A stretch of 64,000 nt of DNA from Gammaproteobacteria bacterium (GTDB lineage Bacteria; Pseudomonadota; Gammaproteobacteria; Pseudomonadales; Pseudohongiellaceae): positions 210,276 through 274,275 of the forward strand of contig JABJIC010000028.1 in NCBI GenBank assembly GCA_018661465.1, read 5' to 3'. Shown here one piece after another: positions 39,910 through 49,293 of the stretch. Position 1 is the stretch's first letter. Each line of letters starts with the position of its first letter. A model generated the notes under the pieces. The model had not been told where the DNA came from. It did not search any database and was given only the letters and a program-made list of their open reading frames with translations. Both the position numbers and the translations under genes were made by a program.

Positions 39910-40992
39910 CTAATCATGACCAAATTTGACACAGTAAATGTCAGCCAGATTATTGCTCAGGCAATTCCAGTGGTCACCGCCGTTTTCAGATACCCAGAGA
40001 TTTCCACTGGTGGAGCCCATCATCAAGGTGTCGCCGTCCGCAGCAATGTCGAGGCAGTGGCGGTAGATGAGATCATAACTGTGTTCCTGTGGCAGGCCTT
40101 CACTCAATATGTCAAAGCTCTTGCCTCCGTCTCTGGTTCGAAGCACCACCAGCTTGTTATCGACAGGAATCCGGCATTCATCTTTAACAGCAGGGACAAA
40201 CCACGCGGTATCTTTTTCTTTAGGGTGTACTGCTAATGCGAAGCCAAATGCAGAGGGGACGACGTTTTTAATCTCTACCCATAGCCCATCTGATTCATCG
40301 TATTTAAAAATACCATTGTGATGCTGCGACCACATGCGGTCCGGATCTGCCGGGCAGGCAATAACGCGATGGGGGTCCTGAATATTGTGATCGAATGCCT
40401 GTTCGGGTGGTACATACTCAGCTCGCATGCCATTGGCTTTCTCCTGCCAGCTGATGCCGCCATCTGTGCTGCGCCAGGCGCCACCGCAAGAAATCGCAAC
40501 AGTCAGGCAGTCTCCATCTCGAGGGTCAATGCAGATTGAATGAATGCCAGGCTCATCAAAACCTCCACCGAACCATTCACTGCTAGCTGGCAGTGAGCTT
40601 AAGGAGTCTATGAATTCCCAGCTGTCACCTTTGTCTCTGGAGCGGAATAAGCCAGCGGGAACAGTTCCTGTCCAAAGATCATCGCCGGCGCCTTTCTCAA
40701 TTGTCCAAATAAGTTCTACAGACTGGCCTTCATCGGGATTGTCACTTTGTTTTGGAAAGGAGGGAGAACTGCATTCCTGCCATGTTAATCCCTGGTCACT
40801 GGATCGATGTAGTTTCGGTCCAAAGTGCCCTAGGTTCAACGCGACATACATCGTGCCATTGCCAGTATCTGGAAGTATTTGAGTGACCGGGTCGCCGACG
40901 AATTGCGGAGCGGAGAGCTGCCAGTGATTGTCTGCGTCCTGCTTAAGCTTGATTAGTCCTTTGCGTGTGCCTATCCAGCAGGTTTTATTCAT
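39910..40992 (-). CDS. BNR/sialidase-like beta-propeller protein
   Basis: Repeated S.DGG..W / RSSDQGLTW, RSTDGGISW, RTRDGGKSF, VSENGGDHW. Confidence 0.85.
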   Translation of the reverse strand: MNKTCWIGTRKGLIKLKQDADNHWQLSAPQFVGDPVTQILPDTGNGTMYVALNLGHFGPKLHRSSDQGLTWQECSSPSFPKQSDNPDEGQSVELIWTIEKGAGDDLWTGTVPAGLFRSRDKGDSWEFIDSLSSLPASSEWFGGGFDEPGIHSICIDPRDGDCLTVAISCGGAWRSTDGGISWQEKANGMRAEYVPPEQAFDHNIQDPHRVIACPADPDRMWSQHHNGIFKYDESDGLWVEIKNVVPSAFGFALAVHPKEKDTAWFVPAVKDECRIPVDNKLVVLRTRDGGKSFDILSEGLPQEHSYDLIYRHCLDIAADGDTLMMGSTSGNLWVSENGGDHWNCLSNNLADIYCVKFGHD

Positions 40993-41051
40993 GACCTCAT
41001 TCCTTGGCTTGCGGTGAGGTACCGCTTAGCCCATTGATGACTCCTTGAAGA

Positions 41052-41321
41052 CTAACCTCCAGACAATGCTTGGGCAATATAAACTGAGCTTTCCATATTT
41101 ATTAGATCGTTGAGTCCTTTGCGATCCTGAACCTGTACACCATCGATAAAAACAGTGACATGTTTTCTTAGGCGATCCTGATCATCCAGGATGTAAGGTT
41201 TCAACTGAGGGTTATCACAGCAGATTTCGTCGATCAATTCTCGAAGATTCGCGCCGTTGGAGGATAGTGTTTCGCATTCTATATGACGGGAGAGATTAGG
41301 GGTAAATTCCACAGATGCCAT
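41052..41321 (-). CDS. MoaD/ThiS-family ubiquitin-like sulfur carrier-like protein
   Basis: Small protein ending ...YIAQALSGG; HVTVFIDGVQV. Confidence 0.82.
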   Translation of the reverse strand: MASVEFTPNLSRHIECETLSSNGANLRELIDEICCDNPQLKPYILDDQDRLRKHVTVFIDGVQVQDRKGLNDLINMESSVYIAQALSGG

Positions 41322-41330
41322 AATGTTAAC

Positions 41331-42725
41331 TCATTGGTCTGAGAGTTCTGTAACCGTTGATTGAACTGTGCCCTTGTCGAGTCGAGTAAGTAGTTTGCTT
41401 CCTATTTTTACATCGCTTGATTGGCGAATAACTTTTCCAGATTCGTCATAGCTAATGCTATAGCCTCTGGCTAACGTATTCAGTGGGCTTACTGTATCCA
41501 GGCTTCGGCAGAGTGTTGCAACACTGCTTTTTCTATTCTGGATCAGGACTCTGGTGGATCGCAGCAATCGATTTCTTGCATTACTTAATTGTAGCTGAGA
41601 CTTCTGCAGTCGTTGATCTGGAGAACTAGCTATTAGACTTCGCTGAAGTTGATTTAGTTCACTTCTTTGCATTGCCAACTTGTTATGCAGTGCTCGTCGC
41701 AAACGAAGCTCTAATTGATCCAGGTTTTGAGCCTGTTCCTGAAGACGTCTATCGGGATGTTTGAGTTGTTTAAGCAGCCAGACAAGTTGCTGATTGCCTT
41801 GTTGAATAGTGCTGCGGATGGCGCTGCTGAGTTGAATAGTATACGCACTAAATGCCTCTGCATAATCCTGTTGGTCAGGAGTCATCAGTTCTGCAGCAGC
41901 GGAAGGTGTCGGTGCTCGTAGGTCGGCAACAAAGTCGGCGATGCTGAAATCTATTTCGTGCCCCACTGCGGAACAGACAGGCAGGTCGCTGGCAAATATT
42001 GCTCTGGCGACAGACTCTTCATTGAATGCCTGTAAGTCTTCCAAAGAGCCGCCACCACGACCTACGATGAGGGCTTGAATGCCAAGCTTTTCTTTATGCA
42101 GGTTAGCTACCCGAATTGCGTTAACAATTTCCGCTGGAGCATCTTTGCCCTGAACCGAAACCGGTAATATCGTTATTTTAGTTGCTGGGAAACGTCGACC
42201 CATGACGCTGAGAATATCTTGAATTGCTGCGCCAGTCGGTGAGGTGATGACAGCTATATGCTGGTACTGGGAATGTACTTCTTTCTTATTTTTTTCATCG
42301 AATAAGCCTTCGCTGGCTAATCGCGCTTTCAATTCTTCAAAGGCACGACGGAGAGCGCCGTCTCCTGCTTCTTCCATGGAATCCACTATCAATTGATAGT
42401 CGCCGCGACCCTCATAGATGCTTAGCTTGCCTCGGATGATCACCTGATTGCCGTTGCCCGGTCGGAAACGTACGGATCGATTTCTGCCTGCAAACATAGC
42501 GCAGCGGATTTGAGAGGATTTGTCTTTGAGTGTCAGGTACCAGTGGCCGGATGCGGGCTGAGCGAGATTTGAAATCTCCCCCTCCACAATAACAGCAGGG
42601 AAGTTGCTTTCAAGAATGGTCTTTGCCATTCGATTTAGGCTACTTACCGATAGAATATTTTCGTCGTTCTCGGGATCGAATGGATTGGACGAATGAGGAG
42701 CTGATCTGGGTTGTACCATCGGCAC
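41331..42725 (-). CDS. xseA: exodeoxyribonuclease VII large subunit
   Basis: SVSSLNRMAKTILESNFP, VIVEGEISN, ITSPTGAAIQDIL, RGGGSLEDL. Confidence 0.97.
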   Translation of the reverse strand: MPMVQPRSAPHSSNPFDPENDENILSVSSLNRMAKTILESNFPAVIVEGEISNLAQPASGHWYLTLKDKSSQIRCAMFAGRNRSVRFRPGNGNQVIIRGKLSIYEGRGDYQLIVDSMEEAGDGALRRAFEELKARLASEGLFDEKNKKEVHSQYQHIAVITSPTGAAIQDILSVMGRRFPATKITILPVSVQGKDAPAEIVNAIRVANLHKEKLGIQALIVGRGGGSLEDLQAFNEESVARAIFASDLPVCSAVGHEIDFSIADFVADLRAPTPSAAAELMTPDQQDYAEAFSAYTIQLSSAIRSTIQQGNQQLVWLLKQLKHPDRRLQEQAQNLDQLELRLRRALHNKLAMQRSELNQLQRSLIASSPDQRLQKSQLQLSNARNRLLRSTRVLIQNRKSSVATLCRSLDTVSPLNTLARGYSISYDESGKVIRQSSDVKIGSKLLTRLDKGTVQSTVTELSDQ

Positions 42726-42807
42726 ATAGTAACCCAGAGCTGGGTGAAACTGTAATCAGCTAGAAGGCAGACTGTCTGCCAGGAACCTGTTTGGAAAAGA
42801 AACTGAC

Positions 42808-42870
42808 AAAAAAATAGCCTGACCGTAGCAGTACATCCTTGAGGGAGTAATGCACCACTACAGCAGGCTA
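42808..42870 (-). terminator. extended Rho-independent terminator for the upstream (-) gene
   Basis: Imperfect hairpin TAGCCTG...CAGGCTA with inner GTAG/CTAC and CAT/ATG pairs, followed on (-) by a T7 tract. Confidence 0.75.
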
Positions 42871-42923
42871 GCTTTCAACTCTTTCAACTTATCGAACCCA
42901 TGCATAAAAGCTTGGGCCGAAGG

Positions 42924-43322
42924 CTATTTCTTTGCGAACACCTCGTTAACACGAATCGAGCCATCCAGGTCATATGCTGTCATTTCGAGTCGGCTACCCG
43001 CCGGACCGAATGGAAAGGCCAGCTTAACGAATGCAGGAGCTCCACCACTGGTCACCATGCCGCCAGTAATTGCGTAACTCTTGGATAAGCCGATAGCGCT
43101 CCATTCGCAGGCTCCGTCTCCGGAGGATTCGAGTTCAAAACTCTCATCGCCATACTTTCGGGATTCTGTGATGCTCTTGATGATCAGGGTACATTTACCT
43201 GTACCGTTGGAGTCACCCTCGGACTGATAAGTCCCATCAACAAGGGATTCAGCCTGACTAAGGGGTGTATACAGCAGAGCTGCTGTACTTATTGCGGCAA
43301 TAAATAGTTTTGTTCTACTCAT
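42924..43322 (-). CDS. small exported protein of unknown function
   Basis: Signal peptide MSRTKLFIAAISTAALLYTPLSQAES; downstream terminator. Confidence 0.7.
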   Translation of the reverse strand: MSRTKLFIAAISTAALLYTPLSQAESLVDGTYQSEGDSNGTGKCTLIIKSITESRKYGDESFELESSGDGACEWSAIGLSKSYAITGGMVTSGGAPAFVKLAFPFGPAGSRLEMTAYDLDGSIRVNEVFAKK

Positions 43323-43558
43323 ATCGCACCTGTCCTGTTGGTTTTTTTCTGTGAAATTAGAATAAGCACACAGAATACATGGGCAATAATAAAGGGCTGT
43401 AATAGAGGGAGATTGACCTATGTCAATTAATGAATCCTTTTAGGATAGGGATCCAGGTGTAAGAAGCGAGATTGCAGGGCTCAGGTCACTTTGGTACCTT
43501 CTACTGATTCAGCTATTCATTTACCTATCCATTTAATTGGAAAACCTCAGGAAGCAGT

Positions 43559-44194
43559 ATGAAGGATTCGGAAGACAAGGTTGGCGGCGTAGTAGAAAAC
43601 ACGCCTGTTAATCGAAAGGGAGCTAAAACAGTTCCGCGTAGGGCTTTATTCAAGATGGGCCTGGTAACCGGTGTTGCAGTACCAATGGCAACTCTGGGGA
43701 GCGCTGCACTTGGTCAGCCGCCAAACAGGGCTAGACCGCAGCAAGGTGATTTTTTAGTATTCGAAGAAGGACCTCATCAAGGCGAAGTGGTCCGACCTGA
43801 ATTACTCGAACTGGAACAAAAACCAGTTTCGGCTTTGGCTCGGGATCCGGAGACGGATACGTTGAGAGATGGCTCAAGGCTCAACCGCATCATGATTACT
43901 TTAATCGACAATGAAAAAATGAGTGAACGTTATCGCTCGAATGCCGCAGAGGGTGTAATAGCCTATTCGGCTATATGTACCCATACCGGCTGCGATGTCA
44001 TTAACTGGGACGCAGGACTCCTTCGTATGGCGTGTCCCTGTCATGAATCCCAATTCGATATTTACAATGGAGGTAATGTGGTTGGTGGCCCCGCTCCCAG
44101 ACCGCTTGCTATGTTGCCACTTGAGGTCGTCGATGGTGAGGTAAAAGTCGCCGCCGCTTTCAGGGGACGGGTTGGATTTACTCAGCAGTTTTGA
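43559..44194 (+). CDS. Rieske (2Fe-2S) protein with TAT-type leader
   Basis: CTHTGCDVINW ... CPCHESQFD; PRRALFKMG leader. Confidence 0.93.
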   Translation: MKDSEDKVGGVVENTPVNRKGAKTVPRRALFKMGLVTGVAVPMATLGSAALGQPPNRARPQQGDFLVFEEGPHQGEVVRPELLELEQKPVSALARDPETDTLRDGSRLNRIMITLIDNEKMSERYRSNAAEGVIAYSAICTHTGCDVINWDAGLLRMACPCHESQFDIYNGGNVVGGPAPRPLAMLPLEVVDGEVKVAAAFRGRVGFTQQF

Positions 44195-44306
44195 AACACA
44201 GTAGTAACAACACAAAAAGTTAGAATGTAAAAGTTAAATCAGGTAGTTAAAACGAATAGCTAAAAACCAATAGTTAAAACCAAAAAGTTCAATCAAAGGA
44301 AATTCC

Positions 44307-46022
44307 ATGAAGAGTCGCTCACTACTTAGTCTGATTCTGTTGCTATGCACAGGTTCATTGTTTGCCCAATCTTTGCCGCCGTACAATCCAGTTACCGAGG
44401 AAAGGTTGCAGAATCCTGAAGAAAGCAACTGGTTAATGTATCGAGGAACTTATGATTCACATGGTTATAGTCCTCTGGATCAGATTGATACTAGCAATGT
44501 AGAAGATCTGGTGCCGGTGTGGAGTTTTTCAACAGGGCTTAGAGAGGGGCATCAGGCACCTCCCATCGTAAATGATGGCTACATGTATGTGACGACTCCT
44601 CAGAATCATATTCTGGCAATCAACGCCCGTACCGGTGATTTGATCTGGCGCTATGTAAGGTACTTGCCGGATGACTTGCAGCAATTTCATCCAACAAATC
44701 GTGGTGTTGCCTTATTTGGTGATCGCGTCTACATGGCGACCGTAGATGCTTTCCTGGTTTCTCTCGATGCCCTAACAGGTGAAGTTATTTGGGAGGTAGC
44801 TGTTGAGGACTATTACAACGGCTATTACATGACCATGGCTCCACTAATCGCGGATGGGAAAGTAATGGTTGGGGTTTCCGGAGGAGAGTTAGGAATTCGT
44901 GGATTCGTTGCAGCCTTCGATGTGCTAACTGGCGAAGAAGCCTGGAAGACTTACACAATCCCTGCTCCTGGCGAGCCTGGTTCTGAGTCTTGGCCTGGGG
45001 ACACCTGGAAGACGGGTGGGGTGCCAGTTTGGTTAACCGGCTCCTATGACCCTGAATATAATATTGCCTATTGGGGCACAGGAAATGGTGGTCCCTGGAT
45101 GGGAGACACGCGTCCCGGTGATAACCTCTATTCGAGTTCGGTGATAGCTCTCGACGTTGCTACAGGTGAGCTCACCAGCCATCATCAATATCATTGGAAT
45201 GATTCATGGGATTGGGACGAGGTCTCTGCTCCACTATTGATCGATTACGAACGAAATGGCGAGACTGTAAATGGAATGGTTCATCCCGGTCGAAATGGAT
45301 ATCTGTGGTTTCTTGAGCGTGAAGAGGATGCCATTAATTTTGTTGAAGCCGATGCCTACGTTTATCAAGATGTTTTCACCAGCATAGATCCAGTCACTGG
45401 ACGTCCCGAATATGATATGACCAAGAAGCCGGGCACAGGCTACGAAGCCAGCTTTTGTCCATCACTCTGGGGTGGTAAAGACTGGCCACCAGCGGCTTTT
45501 AATCCTGAATCGCGGCTAATGTTTATTCCAGCAAACGACAATGTGTGCTCCACCATGGTGGGTGAAGAAGTTCAATATAGCCCAGGCCGATCCTATATGG
45601 GTCGAGGCACTTCGGAAAACGGAGGCTTCTTTGTTCGTCCTGGCACCGATCATGTGGGTGAGCTTCAGGCATGGAATGTGGATACAGGCGAACGTGCCTG
45701 GACTACCACTTTCGAAAGCCAAAACTGGGGGCCGGTTTTATCAACAGGCGGTGACTTGGTGTTTATGGGTGGCACCAATGATCGATACTTTCGTGCCTTC
45801 GATTCCAATACCGGCGAGACTCTCTGGGAGCAGCGAACCAACTCAGGTATTACCGGCGTTCCGGTGACCTATACCCTCGACGGCAAGCAATATGTGGCTG
45901 TTCAGTCCGGTTGGGGAGTTGATGCGCAACGAGAGCAGAACCTGCTGAATATGGCGAAGGGTGAAAACCATTATGTTCCACAAGGGGGCGTAATTTGGGT
46001 GTTCGCATTGCCCGATGAATAA
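44307..46022 (+). CDS. PQQ-dependent dehydrogenase, methanol/ethanol-like, secreted
   Basis: Signal peptide; PQQ propeller repeats; GGELGIRGFVAAFDVLTGEEAWKTYTIPAPGEPG; D-W-D motif at 45210..45218. Confidence 0.92.
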   Translation: MKSRSLLSLILLLCTGSLFAQSLPPYNPVTEERLQNPEESNWLMYRGTYDSHGYSPLDQIDTSNVEDLVPVWSFSTGLREGHQAPPIVNDGYMYVTTPQNHILAINARTGDLIWRYVRYLPDDLQQFHPTNRGVALFGDRVYMATVDAFLVSLDALTGEVIWEVAVEDYYNGYYMTMAPLIADGKVMVGVSGGELGIRGFVAAFDVLTGEEAWKTYTIPAPGEPGSESWPGDTWKTGGVPVWLTGSYDPEYNIAYWGTGNGGPWMGDTRPGDNLYSSSVIALDVATGELTSHHQYHWNDSWDWDEVSAPLLIDYERNGETVNGMVHPGRNGYLWFLEREEDAINFVEADAYVYQDVFTSIDPVTGRPEYDMTKKPGTGYEASFCPSLWGGKDWPPAAFNPESRLMFIPANDNVCSTMVGEEVQYSPGRSYMGRGTSENGGFFVRPGTDHVGELQAWNVDTGERAWTTTFESQNWGPVLSTGGDLVFMGGTNDRYFRAFDSNTGETLWEQRTNSGITGVPVTYTLDGKQYVAVQSGWGVDAQREQNLLNMAKGENHYVPQGGVIWVFALPDE

Positions 46023-46127
46023 TCGATATCAGCTTCCTGCAAGGGCCACTAAATTTTAGTCTGACGGTAATGCTCGGATGAGAATGGATTGAATTAAAAA
46101 GAAGAAGAGGAATGAGAGGAAAGAGAA

Positions 46128-46643
46128 ATGAATGAATTAGCCGCTATCGAAAACCTGGTAGATCAGTTTGAAAATAAAAAAATGACTCGCAGGCAGTTAG
46201 TAGCTTCTCTGATTGCTGCAACCGGTGCGGCGGCATTGCCAGGTGTGGCGAGTGCTCAGCAAGCGGCGCCAGTGGCCATAGGCCGCTCTATGAATCATGT
46301 TTCTCTTTCAGTTAATGACGTGAATCGATCCGCTGATTTCTATAATCGAGTTCTCGGCATGGAGATTATTTCCAGGCCTGCAAATGGCGGCCTAAACATG
46401 GGTTTGGGAGATGAGAGTTTTCTTGGTCTGTATGAGTTATCTAACCCAGGAGGAATGCATCATATGTGTATCGGGGTTGATGACTACAATGCCGATGCCC
46501 TCGCCGAGAAATTACAGGATCATGGCATTGCAGCCAACGTTAACCGAGATCCTGCAAACCGTACCAGTGGGGGTGATCAGCTTTATTTCCCCGACCCTGA
46601 TGGCATTTCGGTACAGCTCGCCCAGCACGGCTACCTGGGCTAG
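46128..46643 (+). CDS. VOC (glyoxalase-like) protein with TAT-type leader
   Basis: MTRRQLVASLIAATGAAALPGVASA; MNHVSLSVNDVNRSADFYNRVLGMEI. Confidence 0.88.
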   Translation: MNELAAIENLVDQFENKKMTRRQLVASLIAATGAAALPGVASAQQAAPVAIGRSMNHVSLSVNDVNRSADFYNRVLGMEIISRPANGGLNMGLGDESFLGLYELSNPGGMHHMCIGVDDYNADALAEKLQDHGIAANVNRDPANRTSGGDQLYFPDPDGISVQLAQHGYLG

Positions 46644-47425
46644 TTTCTAGTCTGTAGTTTCAAGAGGAAACGATCTGTATTTCTTCCCAACATTGGGTCA
46701 AATACAGGTCTCCTGCGTCTGTCTCTGGAATTGGCTAATAACTCACTGTCCCCAACAAGGATCAGGCCCGCTTCCTCGGCCAATCGAATTGCTTGTTGTT
46801 TTTCCATGCGGTGAAGTCTCGAATTATCTTGACCCGAATCACCTTGATGATCGATCACCCCGATTATTCCTCCAGGCTTGAGCAGGCTTTTGAGGTGTTC
46901 GAGCAGGGCAGCAGCATAGGCGCTGTTGTTATTGTCATTGTGAAAGTCGTGAAGAATTTGCACTAGCATGATTGCATCGAGGGATGCCGGCTCAATGCTT
47001 AGCTCGAAAAATCCCTCTCTAAGATGATTAACGTTTTCAAGTGGGATTCTGTTAATTGCATCATCCAGGGTATCTGCCAATGAATACATCTGCCTGATGT
47101 CTTCCACGTTAGAACCCATTGCAGGGTTTTGTGCATAGACAATTCCAGTATCGCCCACGGCATGGGACAAGATATAGCTGTAGTAGCCATCCGCGGCATA
47201 GATGTCCAACACCTTCATTCCGGGTTTAATCCCCAAAAATTCAATTACCTGCGCGGGCTTGCGCACTTCATCTCTAAGAAAATGACTTATGTCACGTTGG
47301 GGGTTTTCCAGTGCCTGCTGTATTGTTTGCGACTCCGCGGCAAGCAAGCCTGTGGGAAGCAACAGCAGCATAAGGTAGGCGATTGAGTTTCTTGCTGAAT
47401 GTGGATAATTAGATTGTTCAGTCAT
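46640..47425 (-). CDS. predicted SAM-dependent methyltransferase with signal-like N-terminus
   Basis: GIKPGMKVLDIYAADGYYS; DAIMLVQILHDF; hydrophobic leader. Confidence 0.8.
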   Translation of the reverse strand: MTEQSNYPHSARNSIAYLMLLLLPTGLLAAESQTIQQALENPQRDISHFLRDEVRKPAQVIEFLGIKPGMKVLDIYAADGYYSYILSHAVGDTGIVYAQNPAMGSNVEDIRQMYSLADTLDDAINRIPLENVNHLREGFFELSIEPASLDAIMLVQILHDFHNDNNNSAYAAALLEHLKSLLKPGGIIGVIDHQGDSGQDNSRLHRMEKQQAIRLAEEAGLILVGDSELLANSRDRRRRPVFDPMLGRNTDRFLLKLQTRN

Positions 47426-47437
47426 GGAGTGACTATG

Positions 47438-48742
47438 TCAGTTGGAGGTTTCGTCAGTTGGAGGTTTCAACCACTTATCTTCAGTTGCGAGTGGAGCGGT
47501 AAGAGTGAGTACAAAGTCCCTCAGTTGGCGCAGTTGATTAGAGCGTAAGCCTAGGGGCTTGGCTTCATTATGATTCAGCATAGAAGTAGGAGCTTCATTG
47601 TAATGCACCATAACATCATCAAGGGTTTGTAATTGCCCGCCATGCATATAGGGTGCTGACAGACTTACGTTTCGAAGAGTGGGTGTTTTTTGTGCGCCAA
47701 CCAAGTCATTTTCATCCCGGGCAAAACGTAGTTCCATGCACTGGGAAGGGGAAGCATCGCTGAATTCTCCAAGGCAATTGAGGGGGTCGTTTCTAGCAGT
47801 GCGAATACCATCGTATCTGCCCATGGGCGGCAGCTGTCCCGAAATAGCCAGAACTCCAGTGTTATGAAAATCATGGTTGGTAAGCAAAGGTCCATTGTGG
47901 CAACTGATGCATTGGGCTTGATCGATAAATAGGTTCAATCCCGCTATTTCAGAATCACTCAATAAATCTGCCTGTCTGGTAGCGGAGCTATTCTCCAATT
48001 GCTCAACGTATTCGTCGAAACGTGCAGGGCCAGGAACAATCTTTCGTTGGTAAGCGGCAAGCGCTTTGCCGATATTACTAAAGATTCGAGTAATGATTTT
48101 TTGACTGTTTGGACTCATGGCGGACCATGCTTGCTGACGAGATTGATTGCCCAGGGGGGAGGCAGACTGAGGCAGGCGCAAGCTGTCTAGATCGGGGAAG
48201 GGGCCGAACACCGCTTCGTATAATTGCACATAGTTCTCATCGCTGGCGATCAGTCTGCTTATCTCGACACGATCCGAATCATGCTCGACTCCTGCTTCCA
48301 GAGGAGCCAATGCCTGTGACCATTGACTATCTTTTCGCCCGTCCCAATAGAACCAAGGGCTATAGGATAGGCCTACCAGGCTGGGAGTATGCCTCGGTCC
48401 AACACTAACGCCGGCGGCCAGCTCCAAGCCGTCTGCAAACATAAGCTCCGGTACGTGGCAGGTGGCGCAAGCTACAGCATTATTACTGCTGAAGCGGGTG
48501 TCAAAAAAGAATCTATGACCAAAGTTGGCAGCCGCTTCATTGTCGGCCACTGCATTGCTCGGGTCGGCGGGTAATTCTGGGAGTTGGCTCAGCGATAGCG
48601 AGCGAATTAGAGAGAGTTGCTCTTCGTTCCAGTCATCAGCCAATGGGGGAGAATAGAATCTCCATGCAGCTAGCAACAAGATCGCAGCTATCACTACTAT
48701 CGCTACGCTTCTAACGGCTACTGAGGAATAGGCATTCTTCAT
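47438..48742 (-). CDS. di-heme cytochrome c peroxidase/MauG family
   Basis: CATCH and CISCH motifs; FFDTRFSSNNAVACATCHVPELMFADG; TPTLRNVSLSAPYMHGGQ. Confidence 0.93.
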   Translation of the reverse strand: MKNAYSSVAVRSVAIVVIAAILLLAAWRFYSPPLADDWNEEQLSLIRSLSLSQLPELPADPSNAVADNEAAANFGHRFFFDTRFSSNNAVACATCHVPELMFADGLELAAGVSVGPRHTPSLVGLSYSPWFYWDGRKDSQWSQALAPLEAGVEHDSDRVEISRLIASDENYVQLYEAVFGPFPDLDSLRLPQSASPLGNQSRQQAWSAMSPNSQKIITRIFSNIGKALAAYQRKIVPGPARFDEYVEQLENSSATRQADLLSDSEIAGLNLFIDQAQCISCHNGPLLTNHDFHNTGVLAISGQLPPMGRYDGIRTARNDPLNCLGEFSDASPSQCMELRFARDENDLVGAQKTPTLRNVSLSAPYMHGGQLQTLDDVMVHYNEAPTSMLNHNEAKPLGLRSNQLRQLRDFVLTLTAPLATEDKWLKPPTDETSN

Positions 48743-49224
48743 TATAGTTTAAATTCAATTGTAGCGAGTTCAACTCGCCCGCCATGCTCTATGGAAAATT
48801 GAAGCTCCCATAAACCGGGCATATGAAAGCGAATCCCTTCCATCAAATACAATCCGGGTTCCAATTCCTCCGTCACTTGAGCCTGGGTGGGTAGCCCGTG
48901 ATCGTGCTCCGGCATACCGCCGTTCATTGTGATAGAGGCGCCTGAAATTACGCCACCGGATTCGCTTAAGCGAATATGCCAGCTATGCATCAAATTTATT
49001 TGAAGGGGGTCAAGCTGACTGAAAATTTCGATTTGTATGCCGCTAGCACTGCTGCCGTTGAGGGTGGCAGCTTGTGCATTTTCTCCATGGGAGAAATTAG
49101 TCAGGGACATGCACAGTCCAAGCAGTAGGATGTTGGGACGTAGCAGGATAACTGAGCGAATGACTGACTGAATAGTTGAGTGCATTTTTATATGAGTTGG
49201 CAGTGGAAATAGGCTGCCAATCAT
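48742..49224 (-). CDS. YtkA/FixH-like exported protein
   Basis: NLMHSWHIRLSES...GASITMNGGMPEHDHGLPTQ...YLMEGIRFHMPGLWELQFSI. Confidence 0.7.
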   Translation of the reverse strand: MIGSLFPLPTHIKMHSTIQSVIRSVILLRPNILLLGLCMSLTNFSHGENAQAATLNGSSASGIQIEIFSQLDPLQINLMHSWHIRLSESGGVISGASITMNGGMPEHDHGLPTQAQVTEELEPGLYLMEGIRFHMPGLWELQFSIEHGGRVELATIEFKL

Positions 49225-49293
49225 ACGGGATTAGGGGCGAAGATTCATCTCGGCAAAGCGACTATTCAGAAAAATGGCTACTTAGAAAAGCGG

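Noticed and set aside
39886-40236. 116 aa ORF on (+) at the 3' end of the BNR propeller gene
   Set aside because: Almost entirely antisense to the propeller CDS.
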